Program-made: the position numbers and the translations under genes | Part shown: positions 6,009 through 11,600 of the stretch, one piece after another | Position numbering within the stretch: position 1 is the stretch's first letter | Layout of the letters: each line of letters starts with the position of its first letter | Notes under the pieces: model-generated | Seen by the model: the letters and a program-made list of their open reading frames with translations, nothing else | Database searches by the model: none | Told to the model about the DNA's origin: nothing | Assembly: GCA_049515175.1 (NCBI GenBank) | Contig: JBEKUI010000110.1 | Coordinates: forward strand, 1-13,592 | Direction of reading: 5' to 3' | From: JACQNR01 sp049515175 | GTDB lineage: Bacteria; Acidobacteriota; Terriglobia; UBA7540 | Length of the DNA stretch: 13,592 nucleotides

Positions 6009-7451
6009 TCAAGCTTCCAGATTATAGCCTTCCTCTCCGTGCTGCGAGAGGTCCAGACCTTGCACCTCGTGCTCGTCGGGGACTCGCAGCCCGATGAGCG
6101 CATCGACCACCTTCAGGATGACCAGGGTACCCACGATGGCCAGCACCCAGGCGATCGCCACACCCGCGAGCTGGTTCAGCACCTGGCGCGAGTTGCCCTC
6201 CAGCAGTCCGGAAGCCAGGGCGTGGCCCTGAGCGTCCTTGAAGATGGGATTGATGGCGCTGGAGGCGAAGACGCCGGTCAGCAAGGCGCCAATCGTGCCC
6301 CCTGCTCCGTGCACGCCGAAAGCGTCGAGCGAATCGTCGTAGCCGAACATTCCTTTGATCTTGGCCACCATGAGGTAACAGACGATCCCGGCGACCAGCC
6401 CGATCATCAGCGCGGGCATCGGACTCACGAAACCGGAGGCCGGGGTGATGGCCACCAGGCCGGCGACCGCTCCGGAGATCGCCCCAAGGACGCTCGGCTT
6501 GCCGCTGCGCAGCCACTCCGCGCCCGTCCAGCCCAGCGCTGCCGCCGCCGCGCCGAAATGCGTGGCTACGAAGGCGCTCGTCGCCAGGCTCCCCGCCGCC
6601 AGCGCGCTGCCGGCATTAAACCCGAACCAGCCCACCCAGAGCAGGCAGGCGCCGATAACGCTCAGCACCACACTGTGCGGCGGCATTGGCTCCTTCGGGT
6701 ATCCCAGCCGCCGGCCCAGATAGAGAGCGCAGACCAGCGCCGAGACTCCGGAGGTGATGTGCACCACCGTTCCGCCGGCGAAGTCCAGCGTGGGAAGAGG
6801 GCCGCCCAGCGCCGCGTTGAGCAATCCTCCCTTGCCCCACACCATGTGCGCCATGGGGCTGTAGACGAGGATCGACCAGAGCACCATGAACGCCACCATG
6901 GCGCTGAACTTCATGCGCTCGGCAAACGCCCCGGTAATCAGCCCGGGCGTGATGATCGCGAACATGAGCTGGAAGACCATGAAGGTCTGGGCGGGAATCG
7001 TGGCGGCGTAGTCGGGGTCGGGCGCCGCTCCCACGCCTTGCAGGCCGAGGAAGTGGAAACCTCCGATGAAGCTCGTCCCCGGGCCGAAGGCCAGGCTGTA
7101 ACCGACCAGCGCCCAAAGCACCGTGATCAGCGCCATCATGGTGAAACTCTGCATCATGGTGGCCAGCACATTCTTCTTCCGCACCAGCCCGCCGTAAAAG
7201 AGCGCCAGACCCGGCCCGGTCATCATCAATACCAGCGCTGAGCTGACCAGCATCCAGGCGTTGTCGCCCGCGCTCTTGGCGTCGGAGACCTGCTGCTGCA
7301 ATTGCGCCATCTGATCTTGCACGGCCGGCGACGCCGTCACCGCCCCGCGGGTCGCGGGGGTGGCATTGGCCGTCTGCGCGTGGCCGTACGCGGCCCCCCC
7401 TCCCATCATCAATACGAACCCCAGGAGCGCCCGAACCAGGAGCGTTCGCAT
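6009..7451 (-). CDS. amt: Ammonium transporter of the Amt/MEP/Rh family
   Basis: Encodes 480 aa. An inner-membrane trimeric channel for ammonium. The start ATG has CGGAGGA 9 nt upstream. Residues 1-25 are a signal peptide, followed by an unusual 35-residue Gln/Ala-rich periplasmic segment before the first core helix (AWMLVSSALVLMMTGPGLALFYGGLV, 65-90). The paired pore histidines are His231 (GGTVVHITSGV) and His381 (AFGVHGAGG), both present. Other family signatures are GAFAERMKFSAM, GWFGFNAGSAL and the cytoplasmic tail GLRVPDEHEVQGLDLSQHGE, where PII docks. It is the first gene of the amt-glnB-glnD block, which suggests that the downstream PII regulates its flux. No nitrogen-responsive sigma-54 promoter with correct spacing was found upstream. 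Confidence 0.97.
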   Translation of the reverse strand: MRTLLVRALLGFVLMMGGGAAYGHAQTANATPATRGAVTASPAVQDQMAQLQQQVSDAKSAGDNAWMLVSSALVLMMTGPGLALFYGGLVRKKNVLATMMQSFTMMALITVLWALVGYSLAFGPGTSFIGGFHFLGLQGVGAAPDPDYAATIPAQTFMVFQLMFAIITPGLITGAFAERMKFSAMVAFMVLWSILVYSPMAHMVWGKGGLLNAALGGPLPTLDFAGGTVVHITSGVSALVCALYLGRRLGYPKEPMPPHSVVLSVIGACLLWVGWFGFNAGSALAAGSLATSAFVATHFGAAAAALGWTGAEWLRSGKPSVLGAISGAVAGLVAITPASGFVSPMPALMIGLVAGIVCYLMVAKIKGMFGYDDSLDAFGVHGAGGTIGALLTGVFASSAINPIFKDAQGHALASGLLEGNSRQVLNQLAGVAIAWVLAIVGTLVILKVVDALIGLRVPDEHEVQGLDLSQHGEEGYNLEA

Positions 7452-7544
7452 GGTTAATTCCTCCGTGTGTTTGATTGCCGATGATGCAACTGGAATAGAA
7501 AGCAGTGTAGCTGTGCCACGCCCGCTTAAACCAATAAATTCCGT

Positions 7545-7559
7545 TTATCCCCCGGATAA
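7545..7559. repeat. Palindrome TTATCC-CCC-GGATAA, candidate operator
   Basis: Exact 6-bp arms around a 3-nt centre, located 94 nt upstream of the amt start and 45 nt upstream of the candidate -10 box of the divergent gene. This is a typical size and position for a regulator binding site. The binding protein is unknown. Confidence 0.4.
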
Positions 7560-7603
7560 GCGGCGCGCGCATTCCGCTGCGCCGCGACTCCCGCGCGGCC
7601 AAG

Positions 7604-7612
7604 TGCTAGAAT
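7604..7612 (+). promoter_or_regulatory. Extended -10 promoter TGCTAGAAT for the RAM-domain gene
   Basis: TGn followed by TAGAAT (5 of 6 to TATAAT) fits an extended -10 element. No recognisable -35 is seen at 17 nt. It would give a leader of about 105 nt. Confidence 0.4.
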
Positions 7613-7623
7613 AATGCCACGAA

Positions 7624-7642
7624 CCGGCGCACTCTGCGCCGG
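7624..7642 (+). other. Perfect 8-bp leader hairpin
   Basis: CCGGCGCA (7624-7631) and TGCGCCGG (7635-7642) are exact complements around CTC, at the 5' end of the predicted leader of the RAM-domain gene. Further down, CTTCCTCC (7669-7676) could pair with the ribosome site GGAGGGG (7715-7721) through 5 Watson-Crick and 2 G-U pairs. Confidence 0.5.
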
Positions 7643-7723
7643 CGCGAGCCAACTCCCGGGGAGGGCCGCTTCCTCCGGTGAGGGACAGGCCTTCGCTCCG
7701 CCCGGGGGTGGGAAGGAGGGGAG

Positions 7724-7951
7724 ATGCGAGCCTACGTCCTCATCAACATTCGTCCCGGCAGAGTGCGCGAGGTGGTCAGTGCGGTGAGCCAGATGGAAGG
7801 CGTGCGGCACGCCGACGCGTGCTGGGGTCTGCCCGACGTCTTTGTATACGCCGAGACTTCGGACGAGAGAAAGCTGAACCAACTCGTCATCGACAAGATT
7901 CAGAAACTCGAGGGAGTGGAACGCACGGAGACCCACATCGCAGTGGAGTGA
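7724..7951 (+). CDS. Stand-alone Lrp/AsnC ligand-binding (RAM) domain protein
   Basis: Encodes 75 aa with a strong ribosome site (AAGGAGG) before the ATG. The whole protein is one RAM domain of the Lrp/AsnC family (beta-alpha-beta-beta-alpha-beta): AYVLINIRPGRVREVVSAV, then VRHADACWGLPDVFVYAE, then a helix and LEGVERTETHIAVE. There is no DNA-binding helix-turn-helix, so it cannot be a normal Lrp repressor. Such single-domain proteins are known to oligomerise and bind amino acids or similar small molecules; the ligand here is unknown. It is divergent from amt and convergent with the cyclase gene, with only 7 nt between the stops. A role in amino-acid or nitrogen sensing would suit the neighbourhood but is inference. 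Confidence 0.92.
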   Translation: MRAYVLINIRPGRVREVVSAVSQMEGVRHADACWGLPDVFVYAETSDERKLNQLVIDKIQKLEGVERTETHIAVE

Positions 7952-7961
7952 ACGGCGTTCA
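7949..7961. repeat. 13-bp palindrome containing both convergent stop codons
   Basis: TGAACG-G-CGTTCA is a perfect palindrome whose ends are the TGA of the RAM-domain gene and, on the other strand, the TGA of the cyclase gene. Without a T-run it is at most a weak terminator. Confidence 0.5.
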
Positions 7962-8903
7962 ACTGAAATCTGCTTCCTGCGCCGTCTCGACGCGGTCCCT
8001 TCCCGCCTTCTTGGCGCGGTTGAGGGCGACTTCCGCCGCCCGCAGGAAGGTCTGCTCAGCGGCGATCTTGTCTCCGCTGGCCACGCCCAGGCTGAGGGTC
8101 ACGCGCAGCCGTCCATCGGCGGGGGAAGCAAACTTCCCCCACTCCGAGAGGTCCATCCCGCCCTGCGCCACCGCCGCCCGCAGACGGGCGGCCTGGGTGA
8201 GGGCCGCTTTGCCGTCGCAACCGGGCGCGACGACCAGAAATTCCTCTCCGCCGTAGCGTCCCACCGCATCGTAGGGGCGCAACACCGACCGGATGCGCCG
8301 CGCCGCCTCGCGCAGCGTCGCATCGCCTGCCGCGTGCCCGTACTTCTCGTTGAGGGTCCTCAGGTCGTCCACTTCGGCGAGAATCAGGGCCATGTGGCTT
8401 CCTTCGCGCCGCACCCGCGCCAGTTCCCGGCGGAGGGTATCGATCACCCCGGCGCGGTTGGCCAGGCCGGTGAGCGAGTCGTGGGTGGTCTGGTAATTGA
8501 TCGCCTCATGGGCGCGGTGCAACTCCTCCTGCAATTCCAGGATTCGCCGGGCGATTCGCAAGCGGACCATCAGCTCATCGGTACTTACCGGGGTCGAGAG
8601 GAAGTCATCGGCGCCGCCCTGCAAGCCCTCGACGATCGCCTGTTCCTCTCCCTTGGCAATCACCAGGAGAAGATAGATGTAAGTCGCCGCCACGCTCTGG
8701 CGGATTTCCCGGCAAACCTCCAGCCCATCCAGGCCGGACAAGTTCCGGTCCAGAATCGCCAGGCTGGGCCCGCCCTGCGCTTTGAGTTTCTCGAGCGCCG
8801 CGGTTCCATTCTCCGCCAGGACGACTTCGTGCCCCCAGCGCGCGAGCACCGACTCCAGCATTCCACGCGTGAGGGCGTCGGTATGGGCAACAAGGATTCT
8901 CAT
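7959..8903 (-). CDS. Receiver-GGDEF diguanylate cyclase with a degenerate receiver
   Basis: Encodes 314 aa from ATG 8903, preceded by AGGAGG with 7-nt spacing. A GTG 87 nt upstream is open but lacks a ribosome site and would extend the receiver's first strand unnaturally. Residues 1-118 are a CheY-like receiver, 118-138 a linker helix, and 139-305 a GGDEF domain that makes cyclic di-GMP. The active-site loop reads GGEEF (218-222), a functional variant, with an RxxD inhibitory site (RPYD, 209-212). The first metal ligand is Glu177 (EVDD) instead of the usual Asp; Asn185 is kept. In the receiver the phospho-acceptor Asp52 remains (LDRNLSGLDG), but the acidic pair is His7-Thr8, the conserved Thr is Ile82 and the conserved Lys is Thr104. 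It lies downstream of the hybrid kinase on the same strand. Confidence 0.94.
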   Translation of the reverse strand: MRILVAHTDALTRGMLESVLARWGHEVVLAENGTAALEKLKAQGGPSLAILDRNLSGLDGLEVCREIRQSVAATYIYLLLVIAKGEEQAIVEGLQGGADDFLSTPVSTDELMVRLRIARRILELQEELHRAHEAINYQTTHDSLTGLANRAGVIDTLRRELARVRREGSHMALILAEVDDLRTLNEKYGHAAGDATLREAARRIRSVLRPYDAVGRYGGEEFLVVAPGCDGKAALTQAARLRAAVAQGGMDLSEWGKFASPADGRLRVTLSLGVASGDKIAAEQTFLRAAEVALNRAKKAGRDRVETAQEADFS

Positions 8904-8968
8904 GATTTTGCCTCCTGTTTTCCGGCCAAGGAACCGCGTCGAGGGGCGCGGCCTTTTCGCCCTGCAAT

Positions 8969-8997
8969 ATCGAAGTACAGTTTCGCACAAACGTCAA
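8969..8997 (-). promoter_or_regulatory. Candidate promoter of the diguanylate cyclase gene
   Basis: TTGACG (8997-8992; 5 of 6 to the sigma-70 -35 box) is followed after 17 nt by TTCGAT (8974-8969), a poor -10. It lies about 65 nt before the start codon, so the cyclase may have its own promoter in the 200-nt gap behind the kinase. Confidence 0.35.
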
Positions 8998-9055
8998 CAG
9001 GAGGGTACGAAGTTTCGGGGGCGGATGAAGTCCCACGGATAAAGTCTGAAGGCAA

Positions 9056-9072
9056 GCTCCCGAAATGGGAGC
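9056..9072 (-). other. Short hairpin after the hybrid kinase gene
   Basis: GCTCCC and GGGAGC flank a 5-nt loop about 30 nt after the kinase stop. No U-run follows, so it is only a weak terminator candidate; read-through into the cyclase gene is possible. Confidence 0.35.
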
Positions 9073-9103
9073 CGGTCCCGCCCCCCGCGAGCGAGGGAAA
9101 ATT

Positions 9104-11221
9104 CTACTGCGTGGCTTCCTTCAAAACCCGCGCCAGGCCTTCGACGGTGTAAGGCTTGCCCAGGAAAGCCATGGCGCCTTGCTCCCGCGCGCGCCGTGCC
9201 TCCCGGGCCGCGTTGTATCCGGAGATCATGATGATGCGGACCCGCGGGTTGATGGCCAGGAGCGACTGCAGCGTGGCCGTCCAACTGGGCCCCGGCATCA
9301 CCATGTCGAGGAGCACGGCGTCGATCTTTGCGCTCGCGCGCGCGAAGATCTCGCACGCCTCGCTTCCATTGGCGGCGGCAAGCGCCTCGTAGCCGAGCTG
9401 CCGCACTGCATCACAGGTGAAAGCCTGCATCAGCGGTTCATCATCCACCACCAGAACGGTGCCGCTGCCCGGCTCGATAGGCAGGGTTTGCGGCCGGGGG
9501 ATTTCCACCGGCTGCGTCGTGACCGGCAGGTGGAGAGTAAACTCGGACCCCTGCCCGACCTGACTGCGCACGGCAATGAAGCCCTGGTGATTCATCACCG
9601 TCCCGTAAACCATCGCCAATCCCAGCCCGGTCCCCTGGCCGGACGTCTTGGTGGTGAAGAAAGGCTCGAAGATGCGCTCGATGACCTGCGGTTCCATTCC
9701 CACGCCGGTGTCCCGGACGACAATCCGCACGTATTGCCCGGGCGCTCCTTCCGTGCCGGGAGGGAACTCCATGGGAGTCAGATTCACTACGGTGGCCTTG
9801 AGGGACAGCGTTCCCCCTTCCGACATGGCGTCGCGCGCATTGATGCAGAGGTTCAGCAGCGCCGTTTCAAGCTGGCCGGCATCGCTCTCGATGAGCGGTA
9901 GATGCGGGGGAAGGTCGGCCTCCACCCGGATGCGACGGTCGAAAGTCTGTGAGACGATCTCCACCACGGCGCGCAGGACTTCGCCGATATCGACGGGCTG
10001 TAATTGCAGCGGTTCCTGCCGCGAAAACTGCAGCAATTGGCGAGTCAGGCCGGCGGCGCGCTCCGCGGCCTGCTGCACCATGGCGGCCAGGCCCTGCCGG
10101 GGATCCTGGCCCGGCAGCCGCAACTGGAGGAGCGACGTGCAGCCGGCAATCACTCCCAGCAGGTTGTTGAAGTCGTGGGCAATTCCCCCCGCCAGCGTCC
10201 CCACGGCCTTCATTTTCTGCGCTTGCAGGAGCTGCTCCTGCAAGCGTGCTCGTTCCCCCTCGGCGCGTTTCCGGGCGCCCACGTCCTGCACCATCACCAG
10301 GATGTGGGAAGGCTGGCTGGCATAGTCCCGGATTGGGGAGACAGTCGCCATCCCCCAGACCGTCTCACCGGACTTTCGAAGAAAGTGCCGCTCCGCCGTA
10401 AAGGGGGGCAGTGATCCGTCGATGATGCCTTTTGCGTCCTGCCATGCCGCGAGGCGGTCCTCCGGAGGGATGAACGCCGTGAATTCTTGACCGAGGAGAT
10501 CACCCGGTTCACACCCGAGGAAACGGGCCAGGGCCGAATTGGCAGCCACGATTCTTCCTTCCCGGTTCGCCACCCCGATCCCAACTTGCCCCTGCTCGAA
10601 GATTGAGCGGAAGCGGTTTTCCGACTCCTGAAGGCTGTGGTGGAGGTCGGTGCGCTCCAGAGCCAGCACCACCTGACTGGCAAGCTGGTCCACCAGCTTC
10701 CGGGTGGCGGCCCGAATGCCGTCCGGCGCGCCGGATTCAACGACGAGTACCCCCAGAAGCCGCGCCCCGCTGAGGAGCGGCACGGCGTACTCAGCGCGAC
10801 TCGTGGAATCCGAGAAGGGAGCGTCAGGATCACCGTTTGTCTTTGAGATATAGACGGGCTCTCTCGTCCGGGCTGCGACCGAAACGGCATCCGGCGCATC
10901 CAGGGGCACCACCAAGGGCGCGGGCGCACAGTTGCCGCCCGTCGCGGCCACGCGGCGCAGGATTCCCGCCGCGCCATCAAGCCGGTAGATCGAAGCGCAA
11001 GCAAAATCGGCAGTCTCTTTCAAACAGAGAAGGATTTCCTCGTGCACCGTCTCCGGGCTGACGGCTCCCGCCAGGACGGAGTTCACCCCCACGAGCAGGC
11101 GCAAGTGGCGGTTCCAGGCGCGCAGGTCGGCGTCGATGGCAGTGCTGGCTTGGGACGCAGCGGGCGGCGAGCCGTCCGCTGTCTGCCCTGGGGCAATGCC
11201 CGGAAGTGGAATATTCGCCAT
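9104..11221 (-). CDS. Hybrid sensor histidine kinase: GAF-PAS-HisKA-HATPase-REC
   Basis: Encodes 705 aa with no transmembrane segments, so a cytosolic sensor. Domains: a low-complexity start (1-34), GAF (about 46-190), PAS (about 200-316; GVANREGRIVAANSALARFLG), HisKA with the phospho-acceptor His349 in GGIAHDFNNLLGVI, HATPase with the N box NLCINARDAM (457-466), DTGVGM (504-509), FEPFFTTK (518-525) and GTGLGLAMVYG (530-540), then a receiver (588-703) with Asp593/Asp594, phospho-acceptor Asp639, Ser667 and Lys689. All key residues are intact. GAF and PAS can bind small molecules or cofactors; no heme, flavin or chromophore Cys can be argued for here. The ATG at 11221 has only GAGG very close (2-nt spacing), so the ribosome site is poor, but it is the only reasonable start. 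It is divergent from the GH20 gene and upstream of the cyclase, which it might control through a separate phosphotransfer step. Confidence 0.95.
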   Translation of the reverse strand: MANIPLPGIAPGQTADGSPPAASQASTAIDADLRAWNRHLRLLVGVNSVLAGAVSPETVHEEILLCLKETADFACASIYRLDGAAGILRRVAATGGNCAPAPLVVPLDAPDAVSVAARTREPVYISKTNGDPDAPFSDSTSRAEYAVPLLSGARLLGVLVVESGAPDGIRAATRKLVDQLASQVVLALERTDLHHSLQESENRFRSIFEQGQVGIGVANREGRIVAANSALARFLGCEPGDLLGQEFTAFIPPEDRLAAWQDAKGIIDGSLPPFTAERHFLRKSGETVWGMATVSPIRDYASQPSHILVMVQDVGARKRAEGERARLQEQLLQAQKMKAVGTLAGGIAHDFNNLLGVIAGCTSLLQLRLPGQDPRQGLAAMVQQAAERAAGLTRQLLQFSRQEPLQLQPVDIGEVLRAVVEIVSQTFDRRIRVEADLPPHLPLIESDAGQLETALLNLCINARDAMSEGGTLSLKATVVNLTPMEFPPGTEGAPGQYVRIVVRDTGVGMEPQVIERIFEPFFTTKTSGQGTGLGLAMVYGTVMNHQGFIAVRSQVGQGSEFTLHLPVTTQPVEIPRPQTLPIEPGSGTVLVVDDEPLMQAFTCDAVRQLGYEALAAANGSEACEIFARASAKIDAVLLDMVMPGPSWTATLQSLLAINPRVRIIMISGYNAAREARRAREQGAMAFLGKPYTVEGLARVLKEATQ

Positions 11222-11285
11222 GGCCTCGAATGCCCGCGTGGTTGGCCCCTTGTATTTGCAGCGAGAAACCCTTCTCGTGGGCCAC

Positions 11286-11315
11286 GCTGCCTCCCCAGCG
11301 ACGCCGGGGAGCAGC
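11286..11315 (-). other. Stable hairpin upstream of the kinase gene
   Basis: GCTGC-TCCCC (minus strand, 11315-11306) pairs with GGGGA-GCAGC (11296-11286) with one bulged base, around a 9-nt loop. It lies 65 nt before the kinase start, so if transcription begins further upstream it is part of the leader. No U-run follows. Confidence 0.45.
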
Positions 11316-11521
11316 CCAGTTTAGGGTCACAGGCTCGGTCGCCTCGCTCCGGCCCGTTCTTAGAGCCTCCTTATCAATCTTCGGCAGCCCAGAGGGAAAT
11401 CTTGAGAAGAACGAGGGATGGTGAGCGGCCGCGCGTGGCCGCGTGCGCCGCGACCGGAAGAGCCTGCATGGCGTTGCCCGCCCGACGATCACTGAGGCGG
11501 GGCTCAATCACCTTTGGAACG

Positions 11522-11550
11522 TGGCACTCGCCAGCCGGCGGCGGTATACT
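11522..11550 (+). promoter_or_regulatory. Candidate promoter of the GH20 gene
   Basis: TATACT (11545-11550) matches the sigma-70 -10 box at 5 of 6 positions and lies 50 nt before the ATG. At 17 nt upstream the -35 position is TGGCAC, a poor match, so activation by a regulator may be needed. Confidence 0.45.
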
Positions 11551-11600
11551 CGGCCCGTCTGGAAAGAACCGCTGGCTTACCCGAACCGTGGAGGAAGGCA

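Larger units (their letters stand above)
7452..7723. other. Divergent intergenic region between amt and the RAM-domain gene
   Basis: It holds the 5' regions of two divergent genes. Seen in it: a 15-bp palindrome (7545-7559), an extended -10 for the plus-strand gene (7604-7612), a perfect 8-bp hairpin (7624-7642), and a GC-rich leader ending in a strong ribosome site. No ORF is supported. Confidence 0.6.
11222..11600. other. Divergent regulatory gap between kinase and GH20 genes
   Basis: 379 nt without a supported gene. It contains a stable hairpin (11286-11315) in the likely kinase leader and a good -10 box for the GH20 gene (11545-11550). Minus-strand frames here are open for about 90 codons, but the predicted peptide is Arg-rich, resembles no known protein and has no start signal. 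Confidence 0.55.

Noticed and set aside
5946..7241. Plus-strand ORF of 431 codons opposite amt
   Set aside because: His/Gln/Arg-rich antisense shadow without motifs, covering a fully recognisable Amt on the other strand.
7501..7518. Sigma-54-like TGGCAC ... CTGCT upstream of amt on the minus strand
   Set aside because: The GG and GC elements are separated by 12 nt instead of the required 10, and no well-spaced alternative is present.
7640..7723. Possible RNase P RNA, SRP RNA or known riboswitch in the GC-rich leader
   Set aside because: None of the conserved boxes I know for these RNAs is present on either strand; only generic GC-rich stems are seen.
10977..11507. Minus-strand ORF extending upstream of the kinase in another frame
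   Set aside because: Its second half overlaps the kinase N-terminus in a different frame and its first half is Arg-rich without similarity or a start signal. The region is better read as a leader with a hairpin.
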